A DNA stretch of 64,000 nucleotides from the NCBI GenBank assembly GCA_977017575.1, contig CDRNVI010000014.1, positions 455,507 to 519,506 on the forward strand. Reading direction: 5' to 3'. This document shows positions 20,689-30,238 of the stretch, piece by piece. The position numbers were made by a program, and so were the translations under genes. How positions within the stretch are numbered: the first letter of the stretch is position 1; every line of letters begins with the position of its first letter. The DNA is from Paramoeba atlantica (Eukaryota > Discosea). The notes below the pieces were generated by a model. That model had not been told where the DNA came from and did not search any database. It saw only the letters and a program-made list of their open reading frames with translations.

Positions 20689-22580
20689 TTTTTTTTTTTT
20701 TTTTTTTTTTCTGAGCCTTCTCCCAAAGATCGTTCGTATTATCCTAAATCTCGCAGGCATTCTAAACACGGATAATCGTTGTGAATAATAGTAAGAACTT
20801 TTAAGAGCTTTTCTAATGTGCGAACTTGTTGGTCGACTCACTGACGCAGTCCACCAATCCAATGTGCTTCTGGAATATACTCGCGGAGCTGCGATACAAT
20901 AGTATACGCTGCTAGCTTTTCTATCTCGAGTTGGAAGGCCTCACGTACGTCTTCGTACTTTTGTTTGGCTCGTTGGGATAATGCCTTGAGGAGGGTTTTG
21001 GTGTCGTTGTGCAGAAGACCGCAGTCAGAGGCGGCCAGGCAACGAAAAGAGTCGCTTTCTACGCCTTTCTCCGTAACGTACTTCTTGAATTTCTTGTCGA
21101 GCACGTGCTGCATCAGCGCTGTACTTGTTTGTTTGGCATAGCTGCTGCAACAAGTGTGAACAACGGTAAAATCATACAGGACCTCCCCCATGTGGGGCCA
21201 CATAATAGCAAGATCAGGACCGGATCGGATTCTGCGGGCTTTGCAAGGATGATGTTCAGCTACTTCCGCTGAGATGGAACACTTGCACTTAGTACAGAAA
21301 AACGAAGAATGGATGCGCGGTTCGATAATACAAGGGAGACCAGCTTTGGAGCACAAATCTGCGAGGTACCTCACTATGTGTGAGTGCTTTCTGGTGCAAT
21401 TCATGCCCGAGCACCGGGAGCATCCTGCGACGTGTGGTATAATGCTGGTAGGAGATTCATGGCCACAGCATCCAGGGCATATAACATCGGCCGGTGCGTT
21501 ATGTAATCCGATGCCCAAACGCATCATCAAAGTGTATCGGAAGAGGTACGGGTTTACATAATTGCTGGTGCTTTCTAAATGCATGTTTGATTCCTTTGTA
21601 CGCTTCAATAAAAGTCCCATGTGAGAATCCTTCTGCAGCTCAGTTATCTGTTTATCGTGTTCTGCACTTAGCTTCTTTTTCAATAGCTTGCGCGCTGCCT
21701 CTCCTCGACTTTGCGGTTGTTTCACAGCTTTTTCGCTGCCTTTCTGATCTACCGGAGCGTTATTGGGTTTAAGGTGCTCATCAATAGATTTGCTGGCAGT
21801 TTCGAAGAAATGTTTTTGCTTCAGAGTCGAGGAAATTAAGCCTAGGCCACCGAGTTTCTGTGGTAGAGCGGCGAGTTTCAGGGCGTTTGCGTCTGCTCCA
21901 CTCCACTTTTCTAGAACTTTGTTTACTTGGTTCTCGAAGGATTGTGCTAGTTGGAAAGTAGCGCCTGGCCGATGTACTCGTAGATGGTAATCGTGCCGTG
22001 GAATCGTACAACGGCGGAGAATGGCAAGAGACAAATTACTGGGACCCATAAGCAACAACCTGCGGAATAGGCACTTGTGTTTCTCCATTTTCTTGATCAG
22101 CAGATTTTCCACGACTTGGTCTGTGCCTACGTATGCGCCTAAGACTTTTATCGCATCACTGCAAAAGTTTACTCCAAGTTTTTCCAACGGAGGAGGCTGA
22201 GCTATGTTGGGAATGTTCTTCTGAAACCAATCGCATTTCTGGAAATTAATTCGGAGGTTCATCTCTGCGGCGATCTCACGCAGGTAAAAGAAAGCTGCCT
22301 CCAATGCTTGCACGTTTTTGGAGCTCAAAGTCACATCGTCTTGGTATGCTCGGATCTTCACGTCAGGATAGAGGTGCATGAGTTCTCGTAGCGGGCCTTG
22401 CAAAAGTGCGCAGAAGTACATTGATGAAAGTGCCGATCCTTGGCGAATTCCTGAAGAGCTTTCGATGGTAGCAAACAGAGCATTGTGCGCAAAAAATAGC
22501 AGCTCAGAGGGAATCCCATATTCTAGGTAGAATAGGCGCATGAAAGGCTTGAAAATGGGATTACCAAGGAGTGCCTCAGC
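20689..22580 (-). mobile_element. Tandem array unit 4, joined to a LINE
   Basis: The 3' part equals the other units (22 A at 20689-20710). At 22580 the shared sequence (GCTGAGGCACTCC on the minus strand) ends, and the upstream sequence is LINE coding sequence in place of the RLE-B fragment. It is the first unit in the transcriptional sense. Confidence 0.88.
20838..22580 (-). pseudogene. RLE-A4 RT and endonuclease, unit 4
   Basis: Same product as units 1-3 (YQDD RT remnant, zinc motifs, RLE). Here the frame is open through the junction into the LINE upstream, giving a fused open frame of about 910 codons to 23570. The in-frame fusion is probably chance. The residues SNAIAEALL just before the common block may belong to RLE-A4 and not to the LINE. 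Confidence 0.85.
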
Positions 22581-23450
22581 AATGGCGTTGCTGAGGTTCG
22601 TGCTCTTTCTATATTCATCTATTATCTTTATCCAACTTTTTTTATTCTGGGCTTTCAGTTTCCATGAGCAATCTGTTGTTATCCCAACTCTTTCCAGTGC
22701 AGCTACAAGGCTTCTACTATAGCATGGCAGGCTTCGTTTATATGTATTTCCTCTATTTTGAGTTGATCGATATTTGCCGAATAACACTCTGTTCGGGAAT
22801 CTATCTGGACCCATTCTTGCGACGTGTCCAGCAAACAGTAAACTTCGGGCATCTATTTGTGGCTGGAGTGGGTCCATTCCTGCGATCGATAGGCATTCCT
22901 TCTGGGAGGTATATCTTATTGCATCCTTCGCAGATTCTTGGTGCTGTTTATCATTGTAGGCGCTATTGTCGTTCTTGACCCATGGTATGCCGAAAGATGT
23001 TTTGATGTATCTTATATAGGTGCGGTTGAGTTTCAGATGCTGGGTTGGTGTAAGCGCCCACGTTGAGCTCGCATATAGTAGAATTGGTACTATACAGACT
23101 TCCAGGATGAGTCTTTTCGTTTTCCTTGTGATATCCTTGTCTTTCCACAAGTCTCTAAATTTTCTCATACCTGCGCAAGCTCTTCTTATTCTGTTTTCTA
23201 TTTCTTCTTCCAATGAAGCATCTTCACTGATGACTGTTCCAAGGTATGAGAAGTTCCGTACTTGTTCAATAGTTTCTTCTTGTGCTTTTATCTCGGATGT
23301 GTAATACTTTTCTGCTTTGCAAGGTTGAATTACCTGTGTTTTAGTTTTCCTTGTGTTTATCCTTATTCCCCATCGGTTCATAACCCCTACTACTGCGTTT
23401 AAGGTATTTTGCAGTTCCGTTTGTTGGGGTCGAAGTTCGTTTGTGGTTAA
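22581..23450 (-). pseudogene. APE-type LINE: RT thumb and C-terminal domain
   Basis: The frame covers the end of a LINE RT and its C-terminus: WGIRINTRKTKTQVI (post-palm Lys motif), FSYLGTVISED, RIRRACAGMRKFRDLWKDK, RLILEVCIVPILLYASSTW, and a distal SLLFAGHVARMG, all typical of the ingi/Jockey/CR1-like superfamily. The closest relative in this window is 35428-36138. Endonuclease and RT palm are missing: at 23450 it meets an RLE-A scrap on the other strand, and at 22580 it runs into array unit 4. Confidence 0.88.
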
Positions 23451-23679
23451 AGGTCTGGAACCAGAATATTTTCGATGTATAGCGGTAACAGACTGTGGGT
23501 TAATGCATGAAGAAACGAAGAACCTAATCAAAACCCTGGCGAAAAGGGCTGAGCTTGATTTCCAAAACACGCGAGATTCCTTTCAACTAGAAATCGAGAA
23601 ATTTGCAGCTTACACTGTCGTATCACAATTACGACAATACATCTCAGCAGAACAATGGCTAGGAGGCCTCAGCCATTGA
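23450..23679 (+). pseudogene. RLE-A C-terminal scrap
   Basis: About 75 codons to the stop at 23677-23679 match the RLE-A4 C-terminus (FRC.A.TDCGLMHEETKNLI, then FQLEIEKFAAYTVVSQLRQY and WLGGL). It is the last part of the RLE domain only, a strongly 5'-truncated plus-strand copy that diverges from the tandem units by many substitutions. Confidence 0.85.
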
Positions 23680-23850
23680 AAAATAAAGTTCGCAAAAAGA
23701 ACCCTTGTCAAGACCGCTTATTTACCTCTGCGTAAAGTGGCAACTAAAAGAACATAGGAGGCCTCAGCCATTGAAAAATAAAGTTCGCAAAAAGAACCCG
23801 TGCCAAGACCGCTTATTTTCTCTGCGTAAAGTTGCAACTAAAAGAACATA
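23661..23850. repeat. 95-bp tandem duplication
   Basis: aggaggcctcagccattg... at 23661-23755 is repeated at 23756-23850 with a few substitutions. It spans the last codons and the 3'UTR of the RLE-A scrap. From 23851 to 24030 the DNA is AT-rich with no recognisable feature. Confidence 0.85.
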
Positions 23851-24028
23851 CCGCAAAATAATAATAGTGAGAGATTCGTTTTTATGCAATATACATATGG
23901 TATATATATATGCGCAAGTCCACGTCAATTCCAACAGCAACAACAACGCCTAAAGTCCAAAACAATCATGCGGTAAATTATTCCCTAAAAATCTGTAAAT
24001 AATACCTCAAAAAAAAGCAACGAGCAAA

Positions 24029-24030
<2 letters not shown>

Positions 24031-24063
<33 letters not shown>

Positions 24064-24410
24064 CGCCAAGTTGAATTTTTTTTTGGGTATATGAATTTAA
24101 AACAAGCAATCAAATTAGCAATTCTTTTCATTTCCACAGAAGTATATTTTCTTTTTCTTTTTTCTCAGCCCAAAACTAGCAATTCAATCTCCCCTAAGTA
24201 TATACGACAAATAAGACACAGTAAAAATAAAAACAAGCAATCCAGACCCAATCCATTCGCGCGTTCCGGACCGGGTCTTTCGACCACTCCACGGCCTGAC
24301 TTGTGAACCCTTCCCTTGCTATACGGGAGGGCGCAGGCGCGGGCCTGTGTCGACAGCGACACGGTCACGAAACAGGATGCTGGCCGACGGGGAGGAGATT
24401 CAAAAGGAGA
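24031..24410 (-). mobile_element. RLE-B 3'-UTR copy with poly(A)
   Basis: A run of 33 T (24031-24063), then cgccaagttgaa, a T run, and the RLE-B 3'UTR in reverse: aacaagcaatcaaattagcaa, cagcccaaaactagc, and the conserved core with GGTC-GAAA-GACC (24255-24405). It is non-coding and severely 5'-truncated. The 'cgccaagttgaattttt' end also occurs at 48356-48375. Confidence 0.75.
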
Positions 24411-24412
24411 TT

Positions 24413-24414
<2 letters not shown>

Positions 24415-24445
<31 letters not shown>

Positions 24446-24805
24446 AGATAATAGGGGGGGAAGAGTACGAGTTCTAACTTTATATATGTATGTACGGTAT
24501 GACTTTCTCACTTACTTTCCCACTTGCTCAACTTCTTTCCCTCACTTCCCCCCATTTTAAAAACGAGCAAAATATATAACTAGCAAATACATGCTTTCCC
24601 ATCTTACCCACTTCCCCTTACCAATCTTACCAGCTTTCCAGGGAGGGTAAGGTCTCCCTCGGCTAGGAGGGGCAGACTTTCCCCGAACCATTCGCGCGTT
24701 CCGGACCGGGTCTTTCGACCTCTCCCAGCTTGCCTTGGTAACCCTTCTCTTGTTGTACGAGAGGGCGCAAGCAATGGGCCTGTGCCGACAGCGGCACGGT
24801 CAAAA
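24415..24805 (-). mobile_element. Family C 3'-UTR copy with poly(A)
   Basis: A run of 29 T (24415-24443) precedes the family C end (C run, TATTATCTGC, poly(A) on the minus strand). Further in, it carries the same GGTC-GAAA-GACC core and the GCCGCTGTCGGC hairpin as RLE-B. The coding element that owns this tail is not in the window. It could be a third RLE family or a SINE-like non-autonomous derivative. Confidence 0.65.
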
Positions 24806-24807
24806 GG

Positions 24808-25235
24808 TTTTTTTTTTTTTTTTTTTTTTTTGGGGGGGGGGTATACGAGTTGAAAACAAGCAATCAAATTAGCAAATCTTTTTGTTTCCACAGATGTACC
24901 TTTTGTTTTTTCTCTCAGCCCAAAACTAGCAAGGTCCATTCCCACTTCCCAACTTTCCCACTTCCCAACTTTCCCACTTCCCAACTTTCCCACTTCCCCT
25001 TACCGAACTTCCACCTTTCCAGGGAGGGTAAGGTCTCCCTCTGACTCGCCTCGCACCTACGCCACAAGAGGGTTTTTGATGATAAAGAAGGGGGGAGGCG
25101 AGGTCTTCTCCAATCCATTCGCGCTCCCATCTTCCTCATGCATGTTCCGAACCGGGTCTTTCGACCACTCCCAGCTTGCCTTGTTAACCCTTCTCTTGTT
25201 GTACGAGAGGGCGCAAGCAATGGGCTTCGTTTTGG
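24808..25235 (-). mobile_element. RLE-B/family C composite tail
   Basis: A T run (24808-24831), a G run and the RLE-B tail (24840-24935), then a 16-bp tandem repeat (cttcccaactttccca, about three copies) and another copy of the 3'UTR core (25140-25230). The corresponding block at 26777-27185 has one repeat fewer. Confidence 0.6.
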
Positions 25236-25241
25236 GGCTCG

Positions 25242-25357
25242 TTTTTTTTTTGTTTTTTTTTTTTTTATATATGTATGTACGGTATGACTTTCTCACTTAC
25301 TTTCCTACTTGCTCAACTCGTACAAGATACAGAAACTGTATCTTTATCGTTAAAGAT
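25242..25357 (-). mobile_element. SL-tagged mini-retrocopy 1
   Basis: Read on the minus strand: an SL exon (25323-25357, with CTGTATCTTGT for CTGTACCTTGT), about 55 nt of family C tail (gagttgagcaagtagg...catatata), then a poly(A) tract interrupted by one C (25242-25266). The whole insert is ~115 bp. It looks like a very short trans-spliced, polyadenylated transcript that was reverse-transcribed. Confidence 0.65.
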
Positions 25358-25501
25358 TTTTTTTTTTTTGTACGGTATCAGTTTTTTTTTTTTTTTTTTT
25401 TTCAAATTTATCTCTATAAATCAATCTACAACAAATCACTCTATTTGACGAAACCAAACCAAAGAAAAGAAAAAGAAAAAAAAAAAAAAATGCATCACCC
25501 T

Positions 25502-26104
25502 CTAATTCAGGAGCAGAGGAATCTCTGCAGAGGAATCACAATCTCTGCAGAGGAATCTTCCCTCTCCCTCCCACCACTCGTTTGGAATGTTTTTGCCGTG
25601 TCGATGAGCTACATGGTGATAAAATGCCTGCCATTTTCCGCTATGTGGTGGGGTTTTCCACGTACATCCTTCTGCTGGGCATTGACGTTCTACATCCTTC
25701 TGCTGCGTATTGGCGTTGTGGTATGTGGTAGGGGCAGAATCAGTATTCTTGCGCTTTGTAGCCTTAGTTGGAGAGAAAATGTGGGCGGATGAGGCCTCCG
25801 AAGTAATTCCCACGTTGTTTGCCACGACAAGGGAGTGATTTGTCTCTTCGTCCGCGGTCATTCTGCCTGTGTCCGGTGTAGGTTCCTCTGCCGCGATCTT
25901 GTAGGCTCTTTCGGTCCAGTGTTTAGGTACGTTTTCGGGGATAGGTGTCGTATACAAAAGTTCATTGTAGGTGCTTTGGCCGGAAATCAGGTGAGTTCCT
26001 GCGAATTGGTCCCAATCTCCGGGTTTGTGTGACTTTTGTTCCTGGCAAAAAGAGTCATCATCCATTGGTAACGCGTTGGCATCAAAGGAATCATCGGGCG
26101 GCAT
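25502..26104 (-). pseudogene. RLE-B N-terminal fragment
   Basis: The ATG at 26104 (MPPDDSFD) follows an SL exon by ~42 nt. The 200-codon frame has the RLE-B signature GDWDQFAG...STYNELLYTTPIP...TPDTG and the first finger (CPAEGCTW...HHVAHRH...EGRFLCRDC). RLE-B similarity ends at ~25565, where a short tandem repeat (gattcctctgcagagatt) carries the frame to a stop. RT and RLE are missing. This is a 3'-truncated copy, the opposite of what target-primed reverse transcription normally leaves. Confidence 0.85.
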
Positions 26105-26146
26105 GGTTCGACCCTAGTAAGCAATGAAGAGAAAGAAAAATTAATT

Positions 26147-26184
26147 CAACAAGGTACAGAAACTGTATCTTTATCGTTAAAGAT
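26147..26184 (-). other. Spliced-leader exon, near-complete
   Basis: A 38-nt leader on the minus strand (ATCTTTAACGATAAAG..., core CAGTTTCTGTAC, end CTTGTTG) is joined to RLE-B 5'UTR (AATTAATTTTTC). It shares the bases upstream of AACG with 33034-33070 and 52852-52889, which puts the natural leader length at about 37-39 nt. The first 18 nt can fold on themselves (TCTTTA...TAAAGA). Confidence 0.85.
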
Positions 26185-26240
26185 TTTTTTTTCTTTTTTA
26201 AGATTTTTTTTTCTTTTTTAAAGATTTTTTTTTCTTTACC
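26181..26240. repeat. ~20-bp T-rich tandem repeat beside the SL
   Basis: Three copies of agatttttttttcttttt(ta) lie immediately upstream of the SL (element strand). The position matches the 18-bp arrays at 52903 and 32647. From 26241 to 26390 the DNA is AT-rich without recognisable features. Confidence 0.7.
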
Positions 26241-26415
26241 GTTTTTTTGTTTTTAGTACTAAACCTACATACCTTAATCAAGTCGTAGTTTCTTAAATTC
26301 AATTTATAGAATGTTGTGTGTTCAAGAAACTCCAACATGAAATTTTCTTAATTTGCGTATATAGAAAACCATTTTATACATAAAATATCTTTTTTTTTTT
26401 TTATTTTTTTTTTTA

Positions 26416-27357
26416 TAATAGGGGGGGAAGAGTACGAGTTCTGACTTTATATATGTATGTACGGTATGACTTTCTCACTTACTTTCCTACTTGCTCAACT
26501 TCTTTCCCTAACTTCCCCCCATTTTGAAAACGAGCAAAATGTAAAACTAGTAAATGCATGCTTTCCCATCTTACCCACTTCCCCTTACCAATCTTTCAAG
26601 CTTTCCAGGGAGGGTAAGGTCTCCCTCTGCTAGGAGGGGCAGACTTTCCCCTAACCATTCGCGCGTTCCGGACCGGGTCTTTCGACCTCTCCCAGCTTGC
26701 CTTGTTAACCCTTCTCTTGTTGTACGAGAGGGCGCAAGCAATGGGCCTGTGCCGACAGCGGCACGGTCAAAAGGTTTTTTTTTTTTTTTTTTTTTTTTGG
26801 GGGGGGGTATACGAGTTGAAAACAAGCAATCAAATTAGCAAATCTTTTTGTTTCCACAGATGTACCTTTTGTTTTTTCTCTCAGCCCAAAACTAGCAAGG
26901 TCTATTCCCACTTCCCAACTTTCCCACTTCCCAACTTTCCCACTTCCCCTTACCGAACTTCCACCTTTCCAGGGAGGGTAAGGTCTCCCTCTGACTCGCC
27001 TCGCACCTACGCCACAAGAGGGTTTTTGATGATAAAGAAGGGGGGAGGCGAGGTCTTCTCCAATCCATTCGCGCTCCCATCTTCCTCATGCATGTTCCGA
27101 ACCGGGTCTTTCGACCACTCCCAGCTTGCCTTGTTAACCCTTCTCTTGTTGTACGAGAGGGCGCAAGCAATGGGCCTCGTTTTGGGGCTCGTTTTTTTTT
27201 TGTTTTTTTTTTTTTATATATGTATGTACGGTATGACTTTCTCACTTACTTTCCTACTTGCTCAACTCGTACAAGATACAGAAACTGTATCTTTATCGTT
27301 AAAGATTTTTTTTTTTTTGTACGGTATCAGTTTTTTTTTTTTTTTTTTTTTTTTTCA
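26416..27357 (+). repeat. Segmental duplication, copy 2
   Basis: Second copy of the 24444-25405 block: a family C tail, the RLE-B tail with its T run (26775-26798) and G run, the 16-bp repeats, the 3'UTR core and the SL mini-retrocopy. The duplication includes the poly(T) runs, with length differences. Confidence 0.85.
27192..27306 (-). mobile_element. SL-tagged mini-retrocopy 2
   Basis: The counterpart of 25242-25357 inside the duplicated block: SL exon at 27272-27306, ~55 nt of tail, and poly(A) at 27192-27215. It was probably copied by the segmental duplication and is not an independent insertion. Confidence 0.65.
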
Positions 27358-27359
27358 AA

Positions 27360-27560
27360 CCCAGATTGAAAGGGGCGAGGGAGATACGAAGCAACAGGCG
27401 TGGCAGATTCCCACTGAAAAGAAATGGTATCTCCCCGCACGAGAAAAGTCTTTGCGCTTTCTAGCTCGGAGACAAACTTCGTGCGGGAGATACCATTTCT
27501 TTTCAGTGGGAATCTGCCACGCCTGTTGCTTCGTATCTCCCTCGCCCCTTTCAACCTGGG
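27360..27560. repeat. Large inverted repeat (foldback)
   Basis: The arms at 27360-27442 and 27479-27560 are ~82 nt each and complementary except for one mismatch near the outer end and one single-base indel (ctccccgcac against ctcccgcac). The loop is ~36 nt. The arm sequence is not seen elsewhere in the window. It begins right after a T run, so it may be the body of a small poly(A)-tailed element or a palindromic repair product. Confidence 0.92.
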
Positions 27561-28151
27561 TTATACGGCGGGCCTTTCGAGGCGGTGCAGACCCTCTGGC
27601 GCGGGTGGTGCTTTACCTCGTGACAAGTAATCTTAAAGGAAACAAGCTTCTGAAATCTTTTTTTTGAAGGGCCCGCCCGGCTAACATTTTGCCTCTGGGA
27701 GGTCTATGTTCGATTCTACTTACGTCTTGTTTATGTTAAGCATTGAGCCCTTTATGTTGTACTTTAATAATGCAAAAGTGCACCTATGGGCACGTTCACT
27801 GGCTCAGTGAGACGGAACCGAGGTTCCCCCAACACTTACACCAGGTCGTGCATACGGAACATTTCGTTCGTTGACAGTTCTTTATGTATCTCTGCTTGTT
27901 TGGCCAACAGGCATTAAGCTCAGACGCCACGTCAAGGCGAGAGATAATTGTCTGAGGACCCTCTTCTCACGAAGAAGGTATTCAAAATGAATGTGATTTT
28001 CGTATCAATTTACTCTAATTTCTTTTCTATTTTCCACTGTACATTTCTTGTTCCACTGTATTTCTTGTTCTTCGCTCTTTTGCCCATACCGCTTCTACCG
28101 ATTCCCGGCTGACGATCTGAGCAAGTTCCGTACGAGACAGTTCAGACTGTG
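27561..28151. other. Non-coding stretch, nothing recognised
   Basis: About 590 nt of mixed sequence with no long frame, SL, poly(A) tail or similarity to the other repeats here. A GTTCGATTC motif near 27709 recalls a tRNA B box, but no tRNA fold can be drawn around it. Confidence 0.5.
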
Positions 28152-28276
28152 GTCACCCTTCCACAACATGGCCAGCTGGCCACCCTTCCACAACATGGCC
28201 AGCTAGCCACCCTTCCACAACATGGCCAGCCGGCCACCCTTCCACAACATGGCCAGCTGGCCACTCTTCCACAACA
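28152..28276. repeat. 27-bp minisatellite, 4.6 copies
   Basis: The unit gccacccttccacaacatgg + ccagctg is repeated at 28152, 28179, 28206 and 28233, with a partial copy to 28276. Units differ by single bases. Confidence 0.92.
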
Positions 28277-28319
28277 CTCTCCCACCCCCGTGGGACTCAC
28301 TCAGTGGACTCACTCAACG

Positions 28320-29005
28320 TGAGCCACTGCCCACGTGGCAGTGCTCTGACTCTCTCACGTGCCACTGTAGGTACAGTGCCGATGCAGTCACTACCTTACG
28401 TGGCAGTACTCTCACTCTCTCACGTGCTACTGCAGCTGCACTGCATCACTGCAGTCACTGCCTCACGTGACATTGCCTCTCACTCTGCCACTGTATCTAC
28501 ACTGCAATCACTGCCTCACGTGGCAGTACTCTCACTCTCTCACGTGCTACTGCAGCTACACTGCAGTCACTGCCTCACGTGACACTACTCTTACTCTCGC
28601 ACGTGCCAATGCAGCTGCACTGCATCACTGCCTCACGGGGCACTGCTCTCACACTCCCACGTGCTACTGCAGCTACACTGCAGTCACTGCCTCACGTGGC
28701 AGTACTCTCACTCTCTCACGTGCTACTGCAGCTGCACTGCATCACTGCAGTCACTGCCTCACGTGGCAGTAATCTTACTCTCGCACGTGCCGCTGCAGCT
28801 GCGCTGCAGTCACTGACTCTCTCACATTCCACTGTATCTACACTGCATTCACTGCCTCACGTGGCAGTAATCTTACTCTCGCACGTGCCGCTGCAGCTGC
28901 GCTGCATCACTGCAGTCACTGCCTCACATAGCAGTGCACTTACTCTGGCACGTGCCACTGCAGCTGCACTGCATCACTGTGCAATCACTGCCTTCACTGG
29001 GATGA
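28320..29005. repeat. CACGTG-rich degenerate minisatellite (~59-68 bp unit)
   Basis: About a dozen diverged units read actgcctcacgtggcagt, then a tctcactctctcacgtgcta segment, then a ctgcagctgcactgcatcac segment. Each usual unit holds two CACGTG or CACGTGC motifs and a CTGCAG. Unit length varies because an inner 'actgcagtc' step is present or absent. There is no coding signal; the frames through it are repeat translations. Confidence 0.88.
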
Positions 29006-29021
29006 AGCAGGCGGTGTTATT

Positions 29022-29192
29022 ATAATCAAGCATACGGACCAATCAGAGGGCAAAAATCTGAGCGCCCAACAGAGAGAGGAACTAGGAATCGACCGTCGCT
29101 CGATTAGAAATGCTTTAGTGACCGCCCGCGCCGGAAACGTAGGGAAAGCTACTCGAATTCTGGACAACGTCTACAAGGAGTCTATATGCTAG
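29022..29192 (+). pseudogene. RLE-A pre-RT fragment
   Basis: About 55 codons end in TAG at 29190-29192: ...IDRRSIRNALVTARAGNVGK, then ATRILDNV. They match the block before the RT in RLE-A (RAIKKATSLVMDGCVSKATRVLDQE). No ATG is needed or seen. It is a small plus-strand scrap between the minisatellite and the minus-strand C-terminal scrap. Only one short block is comparable, so family membership is moderately sure. Confidence 0.6.
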
Positions 29193-29326
29193 AACTACAT
29201 TGTAAATGGAAATATTTGTGGTGCATTTGTAGGAATTTGGAGTATGCCAGACGCATACGTTTAAACTTTAATATAATAAAATAAAACATCATTTCTTCTT
29301 TCAGTTGATTTCTTCAGTTTGATTTC

Positions 29327-29812
29327 TTAAAGAATAGTGCTTTTCTGATAGTCTTGAGGCTCCAAAAAATGTCGGAGCTGTGCGTATACTTCGGATCCGT
29401 TCAGCTCTTGGAGTAGCAACTTGAATGCCTGTTCGGTTTTTTGGGTATCCAACAGGCAGACATCCGTCAGTGATTTAATTAGGCTCCGTGTGCTCTTATG
29501 TAAAGACCCGCAGGACAAGACAGGAAGGCACTCAAAAGCTTCCGCCGGAATCATGCCACTATTGACATATGTTTCATTTTTCCGCTGTATAGCTTCTCGC
29601 ACGAGTTGGGAACACTTTTTATTCCGATGGGAAGGCGCGAGCTCGTGCACCACAGTTAGGTCGTAGAACACCACGCCACTGTTCCAGTAGATCGCAAGAT
29701 CCGGGCCTGAGCGATGAAACTGCCGTCCTCCGCATGTTTTGTGGTGGAGATGCTGATTGTTGTAGTCGACTGTATTTCCGCATGTTAGACAACTCCACGT
29801 GCTAACAAACTA
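29327..29812 (-). pseudogene. RLE-A C-terminal fragment (zinc motif and endonuclease)
   Basis: The frame enters at FVSTWSCLTCG and includes a Cys2-His-Cys cluster, the RLE core (HRSGPDLAIYW...FYDLTVVHELAPS), the Lys/Arg-rich helix and the C-terminus (ELNGSEVYAQLRHFLE). It is 5'-truncated at nearly the same point as the copies at 41398 and 53995. The 3' flank (29193-29326) is AT-rich and probably its 3'UTR. No poly(A) is evident. Confidence 0.88.
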
Positions 29813-29840
29813 CAACCTAAAACCGGATGGATTAGATGAT

Positions 29841-29893
29841 CTTTGTTTTTGTTAAGACCTTTGTTTTCATTAAGACCTGTGTTTTTATTAAGA
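29841..29893 (-). repeat. 18-bp tandem repeat, 3 copies
   Basis: Units ctttgtttttgttaagac, ctttgttttcattaagac and ctgtgtttttattaaga. On the minus strand the unit reads GTCTTAACAAAAACAAAG, the same unit as at 40772-40806. Confidence 0.8.
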
Positions 29894-29954
29894 AAAAAAA
29901 ATAACAATAACAATATTCACTGGGTAAAAAAAAATAATCATGGTATTGATTTTC

Positions 29955-30125
29955 TTTTTTTTTTTTTTGCAATTAATAAGGGGGGAGAAGTATGAATCGC
30001 GGCATTGCCTCTATATTTTGACCCAGTAGACGAACCAAGTAGGTCCATTGGGGGGGGTATACGAGTTGAAAACAAACAATCAAATTAGCAATTCTTTTTC
30101 TGTCCACAGATGTACCTTTTTTCTC
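29955..30125 (-). mobile_element. RLE-B 3' terminus with poly(A)
   Basis: 14 T (29955-29968), then gcaattaataa, a G run, agaagtatgaatcgcggcat..., aggtccattg, a second G run, and tatacgagttgaaaacaaac. On the minus strand this is the complete RLE-B 3' end with both C runs (compare 32530-32640, plus strand). It shows that the shorter tails ending at the first C run are earlier-cleaved versions. From 30126 to 30236 there are A-rich runs and nothing coding. Confidence 0.75.
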
Positions 30126-30238
30126 AGCAAAAAAAAAAAAAATCTTAATAATTATGTACGTGTATGAACTGTATGCATTTTCGCGTGAAATTGATTTTAT
30201 TCTTATGTGACTGTAAAAAAAAAAAAAAAAAAAAAACC

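Larger units (their letters stand above)
24444..25405 (+). repeat. Segmental duplication, copy 1
   Basis: This ~0.95-kb composite of tails and an SL mini-retrocopy is repeated in the same orientation at 26416-27357. The right part (24840-25395 against 26806-27350) is nearly identical; the left part (24444-24640) has more differences. The SL-tagged RLE-B scrap lies between the two copies. Confidence 0.85.

Noticed and set aside
27700..27730. tRNA gene suggested by GTTCGATTC
   Set aside because: The flanking bases do not form a T stem, and no A box or acceptor stem is found.
28222..29025. Several overlapping open frames of 80-150 codons on the plus strand
   Set aside because: They are translations of the minisatellite in different frames and have no independent support.
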